Assembly: GCF_900107255.1 (NCBI RefSeq)
Contig: NZ_FNPH01000001.1
Span: 496,001 to 560,000 of the forward strand
DNA: 64,000 nt
Direction: 5' to 3'
Source of the DNA: Micromonospora pattaloongensis
Lineage (GTDB): Bacteria > Actinomycetota > Actinomycetes > Mycobacteriales > Micromonosporaceae
Below, in pieces: positions 15,658 to 23,246 of this stretch. Positions within the stretch are counted from its first letter, which is position 1. Every line of letters begins with the position of its first letter. The translations under genes and the position numbers were made by a program. A model generated the notes under the pieces. It was not told the DNA's origin. It made no database searches and worked only from the letters and a program-made list of their open reading frames with translations.

Positions 15658-16173
15658 ATGCAGGACGTGACTGACGAGGCTGCCTCGGCGCTGACCGACG
15701 AGGCGATCAAGAAGGCCGCCGTCGCGTGGATCGCGGTCGGTGACGCTCCGGCGCTCGGGCTCTGGTGCCTCCCCCTGGAGGGTGCGCTGCACGTGGTGAG
15801 CGGGCCGGGCGAGCAGTCGGCGCCGGGGCTGGCCGGGGCCGCCGCGGCGACCGTGACGCTGCGCGGCGATCACGGCGGGCGGATCGTGACCTGGCCGGCG
15901 ACCGTCACCCGGATCCTGCCCGGCACCGAGGAGTGGTCGACGCTCGCCCCGCAGCTCGCGACGAAGCGGCTCAACGCGCCGGGGTCCGCGGCCGAGCTGG
16001 TCGAGCGCTGGGTGTCCACCGGCTGCGCGCTGAACCGGCTCGCCCCCGCCGGCGCGCCGCTGGCCGCGCCCGGCTCCCTGCCGGACGACCCGCTCGCCGC
16101 GCCGCCCCGCGACACCCCCGCGGTACGCCGTCCGAAGAAGCCGTTCCGGCTGCACCGGGTCCGCCGCCGCTGA
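15658..16173 (+). CDS. Hypothetical protein
   Basis: A 171-residue protein that I do not recognise. The first 125 residues (VAWIAVGDAPALGLWCLPLEG, LHVVSGPGEQ, AAATVTLRGDHGG, WPATVTRILPGTEEW) look like a compact beta-rich fold, possibly related to the FMN-binding split barrel of pyridoxamine-phosphate-oxidase-like proteins, but no flavin motif is convincing. The last 40 residues are Pro/Ala-rich and end in a very basic tail (FRLHRVRRR) that may bind nucleic acid or membrane. A GTG three codons inside the chosen ATG is equally possible. Codon use is that of a real gene. Confidence 0.65.
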   Translation: MQDVTDEAASALTDEAIKKAAVAWIAVGDAPALGLWCLPLEGALHVVSGPGEQSAPGLAGAAAATVTLRGDHGGRIVTWPATVTRILPGTEEWSTLAPQLATKRLNAPGSAAELVERWVSTGCALNRLAPAGAPLAAPGSLPDDPLAAPPRDTPAVRRPKKPFRLHRVRRR

Positions 16174-16187
16174 CCGGCCGGGAAGGA

Positions 16188-16218
16188 CCCCTGCCGGCGC
16201 GGAATCCGCTGACAGGGG
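16188..16218. terminator. Weak hairpin between convergent genes
   Basis: CCCCTG and CAGGGG form a 6-bp stem around a 19-base loop, placed between the stops of the hypothetical gene and phzF. The position suits a shared terminator; the stem is short. Confidence 0.35.
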
Positions 16219-16221
16219 CAC

Positions 16222-17094
16222 CTAGCCGACAAAGGGCGGCACGACGATCTCGCCCCGGGCGATCGGCACCACGTGGCCGGCCACGGTGGCGCCGACCGCC
16301 ACCCCGCCCGCCGCGGTCACGGTGCAGCTCAGCACGGACGGACGGTGGATCTCGGTGCCCTGGTGCACCACGTACGACGAGCGGCCCTCGGCCGGGAGCA
16401 GTCCGCTGGCCACCGCCCACACCCCCAGGCCGAGCGCGGCCGACCCGGTCGCCGGGTCCTCGGGCACGCCGACCCCCGGACAGAAGACCCGGGCGTGGAC
16501 CGTGTGATCCGCCGCGTTCCAGGCGAAGACGCTGACCTTGGGCACGCCGGCCCGCGCGGCCGCCGCCGGATCCACCACGGCCCGGGCGACTGCGTCGGGA
16601 CGCACGGACAGGTACGGACACTCCAGGCCGCAGCCGGCCTGCCGCGGCGGCGGGCCCGCGTAGTCCTCCGCGCTGAGCCCGACGATCCCCAGCAGCACCG
16701 CCGGGTCCAGCTCCGGCCCGACGGTCGGGGTGCCACCCGTCAGCGCGGCCCTGCCGTCGGCCGTCACCTCGATCGGCAGCAGGCCCGCCCCGCACTCCTG
16801 CACGACCTCGCCCGGCGCGCACTGGCCGCGGCGCACCACCGTCGCCGCGGCGCCGACGCTGGGGTGCCCCGCGAACGGCAGTTCACGCCCCGGAGTGAAA
16901 ATCCGCGCCCGGTAGCTCGCCGCACCCTGCGTCGCGGGCAGCACGAACACCGTCTCGGAGAGGTTGAACTCGCGGGCGATCGCCTGCAGCTGCTCCGCGG
17001 CCAGCGCCTCGGCGCCGAAGACGACGGCGAGGGGATTGCCCGCGAACGGCCGGTCGGTGAACACGTCCACGATCTCGTAGGCCAAGGTCGACAT
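16222..17094 (-). CDS. PhzF-family isomerase
   Basis: A 290-residue PhzF-like protein with the diaminopimelate-epimerase-like double fold. The catalytic Glu47 is in NLSETVF; other signatures are DRPFAGNPLAVV, RIFTPGRELPFAGHPSVGAA and GVGVPEDPATGSAALGLG. PhzF itself isomerises a phenazine precursor, but no phenazine genes are nearby, and most family members have unknown substrates. Length is normal. It is transcribed alone, divergent from the MgtE_N/CBS gene with only 32 bp between the starts, so their promoters must overlap. Confidence 0.92.
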   Translation of the reverse strand: MSTLAYEIVDVFTDRPFAGNPLAVVFGAEALAAEQLQAIAREFNLSETVFVLPATQGAASYRARIFTPGRELPFAGHPSVGAAATVVRRGQCAPGEVVQECGAGLLPIEVTADGRAALTGGTPTVGPELDPAVLLGIVGLSAEDYAGPPPRQAGCGLECPYLSVRPDAVARAVVDPAAAARAGVPKVSVFAWNAADHTVHARVFCPGVGVPEDPATGSAALGLGVWAVASGLLPAEGRSSYVVHQGTEIHRPSVLSCTVTAAGGVAVGATVAGHVVPIARGEIVVPPFVG

Positions 17095-17126
17095 GGTCCC
17101 TAACCCTAGGCCCTTACGCTTGACCG

Positions 17127-18404
17127 GTGACCACGGCGAACAGGGTGTACATCGCGAGACTAGCGGGAGTCGCCGTTTTCGACCCCAATGGCGACCACAT
17201 CGGACGGGTCCGGGACGCCGTCGCGCGCCTGCGCGCCACCAACCGACCGCCCCAGGTCGTCGGCCTGGTCGCCGAGATGCCGATGCGTCGACGGATCTTC
17301 CTGCCCATCACCCGGGTCACCTCGATCGACTCCGGCGCGGTCGTCCTCGGCACCGGAACGCTCAACCTGCGGCGCTTCGAGAAGCGCACCAGCGAGCTGC
17401 TGGTCCTGGAGGACCTGCTGGACCGGCGGGTCACGATCGACCAGCTCGACCGGCCCGGCACCGTGGTGGACGTGGCGATGGAGCGCAGCCGCCGCGGCGA
17501 GTGGTCGCTGATCCGCCTCGCGGTCCGCGAGCAGACCGGGCGGCTGAGCCGGCGCGGCCACCTGCACCAGCTGGACTGGGACCGGGTACGCGGGCTGCTC
17601 GGGCCGTCCGAGACGCAGGGGACGGCGAACCTGCTGGCGGTGCTGGACACGATGCGCCCGGCCGACCTCGCGAACGCGCTGCAGGACCTGCCCGACCGGC
17701 GCCGCGACGAGGTGGCCGCGGCGCTCGACGACGAGCGCCTCGCCGACGTGCTGCAGGAGCTCCCCGAGCATGACCAGGTGGAGATCCTGGCCGCGGTGGG
17801 ACGGGAGCGCGCCGCCGACGTGCTGGAGCAGATGGACCCCGACGACGCCGCCGACCTGCTCGCCGAGCTGCCCCACCCCGAGCAGCAGGTGCTGCTGGAC
17901 CTGATGGAGCCCGACGAGGCGGACCCGGTGCGGCAGCTGCTGAAGTACAGCCCCGGCACGGCCGGCAGCGTCATGACGTCGGAGCCGGTCATCCTCACCC
18001 CGGACACCACGGTCGCCGAGGCGCTCGCCCGGATCCGCGAGCCGCAGCTCTCCCCCGCGGTCGCCGCGCAGGTCTTCGTCGCCCGCCCGCCGATGGCGAC
18101 ACCCACCGGCACGTACCTCGGCATGGTGCACTTCCAGCGGCTCCTGCGCGAGCCCCCGGCCGAGATCCTCGGCGGCGTGGTCGACAACGACATCGATCCG
18201 CTCCAGCCCACCACGCCACTGCCCGAGATCACCCGGAGGATGGCGACGTACGACATGGTCGCGATGCCCGTCGTCGACGCCACCAACCGGCTGGTCGGGG
18301 CGGTCACCGTCGACGACGTCCTCGACCACTCGCTGCCGCGCGACTGGCGGGACCGGGATGCGCCCCTGCGGGCCGTCCCCGGCACGACGGCCGGGAGAGC
18401 GTAA
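17127..18404 (+). CDS. MgtE N-domain and CBS-domain regulatory protein
   Basis: A 425-residue soluble protein. Residues 1-155 are a beta-rich part that includes PRC-barrel-like segments (GVAVFDPNGDHIGRVRDAV). Residues about 169-283 are helical MgtE_N repeats (LADVLQELPEHDQVEIL, DPDDAADLLAELP), and 283-410 are a CBS pair (VMTSEPVILTPDTTVAEAL; MVAMPVVDATNRLVGAVTVDDVLDH). The membrane domain of the MgtE magnesium channel is missing, so this is not a transporter by itself. It probably senses Mg or a nucleotide. Its stop overlaps the ATG of the DUF1003 gene by one base (TAATG), so the two are coupled and probably act together. It starts at GTG. Confidence 0.9.
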   Translation: MTTANRVYIARLAGVAVFDPNGDHIGRVRDAVARLRATNRPPQVVGLVAEMPMRRRIFLPITRVTSIDSGAVVLGTGTLNLRRFEKRTSELLVLEDLLDRRVTIDQLDRPGTVVDVAMERSRRGEWSLIRLAVREQTGRLSRRGHLHQLDWDRVRGLLGPSETQGTANLLAVLDTMRPADLANALQDLPDRRRDEVAAALDDERLADVLQELPEHDQVEILAAVGRERAADVLEQMDPDDAADLLAELPHPEQQVLLDLMEPDEADPVRQLLKYSPGTAGSVMTSEPVILTPDTTVAEALARIREPQLSPAVAAQVFVARPPMATPTGTYLGMVHFQRLLREPPAEILGGVVDNDIDPLQPTTPLPEITRRMATYDMVAMPVVDATNRLVGAVTVDDVLDHSLPRDWRDRDAPLRAVPGTTAGRA

Positions 18405-18988
18405 TGGCCGACCAGGCCCGCGAAGCCCGGCTCGACCAGCCCAGGGAACCCCGCGGGGTACGGCTGCCCCGGATCAGCGGGGAGTCGTTCGGGCACTTCG
18501 CCGAGGCGTTCGCCCGGTTCATGGGGACGCCGCAGTTCATCGCGTACATGACGATCTTCGTGATCGTCTGGATCGTGCTGAACCTCGCCGGCATCTTCGG
18601 GCTGCATTGGGACCCGTACCCGTTCATCCTGCTCAACCTGTTCTTCAGCACCCAGGCGTCCTACGCCGCGCCGCTGATCCTGCTCGCGCAGAACCGCCAG
18701 GCCGACCGCGACCGGTTCGCCGTGGAGGAGGACCGGCGGCGGGCCACCGCGCAGAAGGCGGACACCGAGTATCTCGCGCGGGAGATCGCGGCGCTGCGGA
18801 TCGCGCTGGGCGAGGTCGCCACCCGCGACTTCCTCCGGTCCGAGCTGAGCCGGCTGGCGGAGGAGCTGGACGAGGTGGCCCAGCGGCGGCAGCGACTGGA
18901 GGCGCGGCAGCGGGAGCGGCGGCACGCCGGCCAGCGGGCGGAGAGCAGCCGGTTCGACGAGCCGTACGAGGGCCCGGAGACCGACTAG
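18404..18988 (+). CDS. DUF1003 membrane protein
   Basis: A 194-residue protein. After about 45 cytoplasmic residues, FMGTPQFIAYMTIFVIVWIV starts the two-helix DUF1003 region, with WDPYPFILLNLFFSTQASYA as the second helix and LLAQNRQADRDRFA as the family end mark. The last 90 residues are highly charged and probably coiled-coil. It is translationally coupled to the MgtE_N/CBS protein, an arrangement also seen in mycobacteria and streptomycetes. The function is unknown; the coupling suggests a membrane partner of the CBS sensor, perhaps in cation homeostasis. Confidence 0.9.
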   Translation: MADQAREARLDQPREPRGVRLPRISGESFGHFAEAFARFMGTPQFIAYMTIFVIVWIVLNLAGIFGLHWDPYPFILLNLFFSTQASYAAPLILLAQNRQADRDRFAVEEDRRRATAQKADTEYLAREIAALRIALGEVATRDFLRSELSRLAEELDEVAQRRQRLEARQRERRHAGQRAESSRFDEPYEGPETD

Positions 18989-19000
18989 CGGAAAAATTAT

Positions 19001-19033
19001 CGCCGCGCGCCTCAAGGGGCTAGGCGCGCGGCG
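19001..19033 (+). terminator. Strong hairpin terminator
   Basis: CGCCGCGCGCCT and AGGCGCGCGGCG form a perfect 12-bp stem around a 9-base loop, 13 bp after the DUF1003 stop, followed by TTCTAC. It should end the two-gene transcript. Confidence 0.8.
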
Positions 19034-19200
19034 TTCTACAACGATCGTTGCACCCGGGGCGGTACGGCGTCCAGCCCCAAATAAACTTTCCTGAACACAC
19101 CGCGTGACCGGAGCGCGTCCCTCATAATCCCGCATCGATTGGCTCACACGGGTCCTGGTGAGCGGCGGTCGCCCCCGGCGGGCGACGTAGCATAGCGGTC

Positions 19201-20349
19201 ATGTCAGCACCCGTGAGCACCATGGAGGACGCGCTCCAGGCCGCCCTCGCCACCGTCGACGACCCGGAGATCCGCCGCCCCATCACCGAGCTGGGCATGG
19301 TGCGCTCCGCCGAGATCGGCGCCGACGGCGTCGTACGCGTCGAGCTGTTGCTCACCGTTGCCGGCTGTCCGCTGAAGGACAAGCTGCGCGCCGACATCAC
19401 CCGTGCGGTGGGCGGCGTGGCCGGGGTCACGGGCGTCGAGATCGAGTTCGGCGTGATGAGCCCCGAGCAGCGCCAGTCGCTCCAGAGCAAGCTGCGCGGC
19501 GGCGGCGCCACCGAGGAGCCGGTGATCCCGTTCGCGCAGCCCGGCTCGCGGACCCGCGTCTACGCGGTGGCGAGCGGCAAGGGGGGCGTCGGCAAGTCGA
19601 GCGTCACGGTGAACCTCGCGGCCGCGCTGGCCGCGCGCGGTCTGGCCGTCGGCGTGATCGACGCCGACATCTACGGCCACTCGGTGCCCCGGATGCTCGG
19701 CGCGGAGGGCCGCCCGACCCGGGTGGAAGACATGATCATGCCGCCGCAGGCGCACGGCGTGAAGGTGATCTCCATCGGCATGTTCACCGCCGACAACGCC
19801 GCGGTCGTGTGGCGTGGCCCGATGCTGCACCGCGCTCTGCAGCAGTTCCTCGCCGACGTCTACTGGGGCGACCTCGACGTCCTGCTGCTCGACCTGCCGC
19901 CGGGCACCGGCGATGTCGCCATCTCGCTGGCGCAGCTGCTGCCCAACGCCGAGATCCTCGTGGTCACCACCCCGCAGACCGCGGCCGCCGAGGTCGCGGA
20001 GCGGGCCGGCGCGATCGCGTTGCAGACCCACCAGCGCCTCGTCGGCGTGGTCGAGAACATGTCCTGGCTGGAGCTGCCGAACGGCGAGCGGATGGAGATC
20101 TTCGGCGCCGGCGGCGGGGCCGCGGTCTCCGAGTCGCTGACCCGGCTCATCGGCGCCCAGGTGCCGCTGCTCGGGCAGATCCCGCTCGACACCCGGGTCC
20201 GCGAGGCGGGCGACAGCGGGACCCCGATCGTGCTGGCCGAACCGACCGCGCCGGCGGCGGTGGCGCTCAACGGTGTCGCCGAGCGGCTGGCGGTCCGCCG
20301 CGAGTCGCTGCTCGGCAAGTCGCTCGGCCTGCGTCCCGCCGGCCGCTGA
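19201..20349 (+). CDS. mrp: Mrp/ApbC-family iron-sulfur carrier ATPase
   Basis: A 382-residue P-loop protein that carries or inserts Fe-S clusters. Residues 1-95 are a MIP18/DUF59 domain (GCPLKDKLRADI), then the deviant Walker A motif GKGGVGKS at 126-133, the switch I region VIDADIYGHSVPRML and Walker B VLLLDLPPGTGD. The C-terminal CxxC that many Mrp proteins use for cluster binding is not present after VVENMSWLELP. Length is normal for the fused actinobacterial form. It sits close to tatB and htrA, as in mycobacteria. It ends before a hairpin shared with convergent tatB. Confidence 0.93.
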   Translation: MSAPVSTMEDALQAALATVDDPEIRRPITELGMVRSAEIGADGVVRVELLLTVAGCPLKDKLRADITRAVGGVAGVTGVEIEFGVMSPEQRQSLQSKLRGGGATEEPVIPFAQPGSRTRVYAVASGKGGVGKSSVTVNLAAALAARGLAVGVIDADIYGHSVPRMLGAEGRPTRVEDMIMPPQAHGVKVISIGMFTADNAAVVWRGPMLHRALQQFLADVYWGDLDVLLLDLPPGTGDVAISLAQLLPNAEILVVTTPQTAAAEVAERAGAIALQTHQRLVGVVENMSWLELPNGERMEIFGAGGGAAVSESLTRLIGAQVPLLGQIPLDTRVREAGDSGTPIVLAEPTAPAAVALNGVAERLAVRRESLLGKSLGLRPAGR

Positions 20350-20372
20350 CGACCGACACCCCGACACGTCGG

Positions 20373-20406
20373 CGATCCGCCACCGGCCCCGGCCGGTGGC
20401 GGATCG
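20373..20406. terminator. Bidirectional hairpin terminator
   Basis: A perfect 16-bp inverted repeat (20373-20388 with 20391-20406, 2-base centre) between the convergent mrp and tatB genes. Its mrp-side arm is followed by TCGCTTTCGCC, giving a short pyrimidine tail. Confidence 0.8.
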
Positions 20407-20456
20407 TCGCTTTCGCCGACGCGTTGTTCAGCGACTACGGCGCTGCGGGCCGGACG

Positions 20457-20897
20457 TCAGGTGGCGTCGTGGTCGAAGGTCTGCGGGCGGGTGGTGATCG
20501 CGGAGCCACCGTCGTGGGCGCCGCCCACCGGCGCGCCGCCGGAGCGGGGGGCGGAGCGGAGGTCCGCCGCCGAGGCGACGTCCTTCAGCTCGTCGTGCAC
20601 CCCGGTCAGATCCGACCGGACGTTGTCGTACAGCCCCTGCAGCGGCTTGCGGAGCGCCTCTTCGTCTTCCTCGCTGATCAGGTGCTTGCGGATGAACGCC
20701 TTCGGGTGCAGGTCCTCAATCCGGATGTCCGTCCCGAGCTCCCGGCTCAGGTCCGTCGTCGCGTTGTTCGCCATGTTGCGCAGGTTGCGCACCATGCGCA
20801 GGCCGTCGGAGATCACCGCGGGGAGCCGGTCCCCGAAGATCAGCAACGCGACGAGCAGGAGACCTCCGATCTCCCACCAGTTGAGGTTCTCGAACAT
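20457..20897 (-). CDS. tatB: Sec-independent protein translocase subunit TatB
   Basis: A 146-residue twin-arginine translocase subunit. The N-terminal helix (residues 7-21, WEIGGLLLVALLIFG) ends in the FGDRLP hinge, followed by an amphipathic helix (VISDGLRMVRNLRNMAN) and a long charged tail. TatB binds twin-arginine signal peptides with TatC before TatA is recruited; tatA and tatC are not in this window. It lies immediately downstream of the htrA protease gene on the same strand, an order conserved in actinobacteria. Its start has a GGGAGG site. Confidence 0.93.
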   Translation of the reverse strand: MFENLNWWEIGGLLLVALLIFGDRLPAVISDGLRMVRNLRNMANNATTDLSRELGTDIRIEDLHPKAFIRKHLISEEDEEALRKPLQGLYDNVRSDLTGVHDELKDVASAADLRSAPRSGGAPVGGAHDGGSAITTRPQTFDHDAT

Positions 20898-20971
20898 GGC
20901 CCGCCTCCCTGTGCCGTCCGCGCAAGAGTACGCACGTCACGGGCCTTGTCGGCAAGGGGCCGTCCGGGTGG

Positions 20972-22288
20972 TTACTTGGCGTCCGCCGCCAGGGTCACCG
21001 AGCTCCGCTGCACCGCGCTCCCCCGCCGGTACTCCACCGTCACCACCGCACCGGGCGGATATTTCCGAACCAGCGCGATGAGATCGGTCGCCTCGGCCAG
21101 CGGACGTCCGTCGATCTTGAGCACCACGTCCCCGGCCCGCAGACCCCCGCCGGCCGCAGGACCGCCCGCCGTGACGGCGGAGAGCCGTACGCCGGATCCG
21201 GAGGCGCGACCGGCGTCGGTCACCTGGGCCCCGATCACCGTGCGCCGGGCCTTGCCGGTGTCGATGATGTCCCGGGTGACGCGCTTGGCCTGGTTGATCG
21301 GGATCGCGAACGCCAGCCCGATGTTGCCGGCCTGCTGCTCGTCGACGGCGAGCGACTTGATCACCGAGTTGACCCCGACGACCCGTCCGGCCGCGTCCAC
21401 CAGCGGCCCGCCGGAGTTGCCCTGGTTGACCGCGGCATCGGTCTGGATCGCGGCGTAGTAGCGGACCTGACCGCCGGGCTCGCCGGCCTGGATGGTCCGG
21501 TCGAGGGCGCTGACGATCCCGGCCGTGACCGTGTTGGCCAGCGCCAGCGGCGAACCGAAGGCCAGCACCGGATCACCGACGGCGATCGCGTCCGAATCGC
21601 CGAACTCGACCGGGACGAGCCCACCACGGCTGACCTTGATCACCGCGAGGTCGGACTCCGGATCCTTGCCGACCACCTTCGCCGACGCCGTCGAGCCGTC
21701 ACTGAAGACCACGGTCGCGGCACCCGAGCTGCCGGCCGCCTCGACAACGTGGTCGTTCGTGATGACGTAACCGTCGGCGGTGGCCACGAACCCGGAGCCG
21801 ACGCTGGCGCCGACGCCGCCGTTGACTCGGACGGTGACGACGCTGGGCCGTACCCGCTCGGCGACCCCGGCCAATGAGTCGGCCGGGCGCTTGGCCAGCG
21901 CCGGAGGCTCGGCGGCGACCGCGCCGAGCGCGCCGCCGGGCCCGAGCCCGCCGCGCAGCGCGAGCGCGTACCCGAGACCGCCGCCGAGGGCGCCGGCGAG
22001 CAGCGCGGTCACGAGCGCGACGACGAAGACCGGGCCGAGGCGGCGCGGCGACGGCGCGTCCGGGTCGACGACCGGCTCCGGAACGGCGCCCGCGTCGGGC
22101 GGCGGGGTCGACACCACGATCGCGGCCGGCGTGCGCGGGTCGCGCCACGGATCGTTGCGGGCGTCGGACCACCAGGGCGAGGAGCCGGCGCTCGCGCCAC
22201 CACCCGCCGGGGCCGGCGGGCCGCCCGACGGCGGCGGGTACGCCGGCACGGTCCCGTCGGGCTGGCGCCAATTCCAGCCGTCGGTCAC
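20972..22288 (-). CDS. htrA: HtrA/DegP-like membrane-anchored S1C serine protease with PDZ domain
   Basis: A 438-residue protease. A Pro/Gly-rich cytoplasmic N-terminus (1-84) leads to one transmembrane helix (about 86-110). The trypsin-like domain has His180 (NDHVVE), Asp213 (ESDLAVI) and Ser292 (GNSGGPL), and a PDZ domain fills about 345-430 (AAGGGLRAGDVVLKIDGRP). The active site is outside the membrane and should degrade or refold misfolded envelope proteins. The start is GTG behind GGGAGG. In mycobacteria the same gene sits directly behind sigE and rseA; here neither is present and the O-methyltransferase is divergent. Confidence 0.93.
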   Translation of the reverse strand: MTDGWNWRQPDGTVPAYPPPSGGPPAPAGGGASAGSSPWWSDARNDPWRDPRTPAAIVVSTPPPDAGAVPEPVVDPDAPSPRRLGPVFVVALVTALLAGALGGGLGYALALRGGLGPGGALGAVAAEPPALAKRPADSLAGVAERVRPSVVTVRVNGGVGASVGSGFVATADGYVITNDHVVEAAGSSGAATVVFSDGSTASAKVVGKDPESDLAVIKVSRGGLVPVEFGDSDAIAVGDPVLAFGSPLALANTVTAGIVSALDRTIQAGEPGGQVRYYAAIQTDAAVNQGNSGGPLVDAAGRVVGVNSVIKSLAVDEQQAGNIGLAFAIPINQAKRVTRDIIDTGKARRTVIGAQVTDAGRASGSGVRLSAVTAGGPAAGGGLRAGDVVLKIDGRPLAEATDLIALVRKYPPGAVVTVEYRRGSAVQRSSVTLAADAK

Positions 22289-22589
22289 GTCTGCTGCCTC
22301 CCAGTCCGTCCCCTGCAGCGCCGTGCGGAGCGGGTCCGACGACGGCGCTGGCGCTTCCAGGATCGCACGGATAATCGAAGAGCATTCAGCGGTTGTCCAA
22401 GGCGTGGTCGCGGGTGACGTTTCGTGGATCCGCCGCCGGGAGAAGGCGAGGCGGGACCGGTTCGGATGACCGGCTCCGGAAATCGATCAACAATGGGCGT
22501 TTGCGGCCGATGTCACGGCTGCCGGTACGCCCGCCTCACCTCTACGCTCATACCGGAAACCGCCGCCCCGACCCCGCTGGAGGTGCACC
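22289..22589. other. Divergent promoter region without a gene
   Basis: About 300 bp between htrA and the O-methyltransferase gene. It holds a plausible housekeeping promoter for htrA and, right of centre, an open but start-less frame continuous with the methyltransferase. This is the place where sigE and rseA stand in mycobacteria; no remnant of either is visible. Confidence 0.5.
22371..22400 (-). promoter_or_regulatory. Candidate housekeeping promoter of htrA
   Basis: On the minus strand TTGGAC (22400-22395) and GATTAT (22376-22371), separated by 18 bp, resemble -35 and -10 boxes. They lie about 83 bp before the htrA start. The call rests on sequence similarity only. Confidence 0.4.
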
Positions 22590-23246
22590 ATCGGCACCGT
22601 CGCCAGATCCGCCGTCAGCCCGACGACCGCGCAGACACTCCACTTCGCGGAGACGTACGTCGCCGAGGACATCGTCCTGCAGACCGCGCGCGGGCTCGCC
22701 CGGGAGTTCGGCCTGGAGGCCGTCACGCCGGGCGCGGGTTCGACGCTGCGGCTGCTCGCCGCCGCCGGCAGCGCACGGGCGGTCGTGGAGATCGGCACGG
22801 GCACCGGCGTGAGCGGGGTGTGGCTGCTGCGCGGCATGCGCGAGGACGGGGTTCTGACGACGATCGACGTGGAGAACGAGCACCAACGTATCGCCCGGCG
22901 CATCTTCGTCGAGGCCGGATTCGCGCCGTCGCGCACCCGGATCATCACCGGCCGCGCCCTCGACGTGCTGCCCCGGCTCGCCGACGGCGCGTACGACATG
23001 GTCTTCGTCGACGCCGACAACGCCGAATACGGCGCCTGCGTGGACGCCGCGCGGCGGCTGCTGCGTCCCGGCGGGGTGCTCGCGCTCAGCGGCGCGCTGG
23101 CCGGCGGGCGGATCGCGGATCCGGCCGCGCGCGACGTCGACACGGTGACCGTCCGCGAGGTGATCAAGGCGGTGCGGGAGTCGGACGAGTGGGTGCCGGC
23201 GCTGCTGCCCTCCGGCGACGGGCTGCTCGTCGCGGTCAGGAAGTAG
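22590..23246 (+). CDS. SAM-dependent O-methyltransferase with an apparent ATC start codon
   Basis: A 218-residue class I methyltransferase like mycobacterial Rv1220c, which neighbours sigE/htrA. The glycine-rich SAM motif is VVEIGTGTGVSGVWLL (from residue 66), then LTTIDVENEHQ, IITGRALDVLPRLADGAYD and MVFVDADNAEYG. No ATG, GTG or TTG exists in this frame between the stop at 22467 and codon 66 (a GTG inside the SAM motif strand), yet residues 1-65 (HFAETYVAEDIVLQTARGL, EAVTPGAGSTLRLLAA) clearly align with the conserved N-terminus of the family. A perfect GGAGGTG site sits six bases before ATC at 22590, so ATC is the likely start. The substrate is unknown. Its end overlaps pepA by 11 bp. Confidence 0.82.
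   Translation: MGTVARSAVSPTTAQTLHFAETYVAEDIVLQTARGLAREFGLEAVTPGAGSTLRLLAAAGSARAVVEIGTGTGVSGVWLLRGMREDGVLTTIDVENEHQRIARRIFVEAGFAPSRTRIITGRALDVLPRLADGAYDMVFVDADNAEYGACVDAARRLLRPGGVLALSGALAGGRIADPAARDVDTVTVREVIKAVRESDEWVPALLPSGDGLLVAVRK

Noticed and set aside
16222-17094. Part of a phenazine gene cluster
   Set aside because: PhzF-family proteins are widespread; no phzA, B, C, D, E or G genes are nearby.
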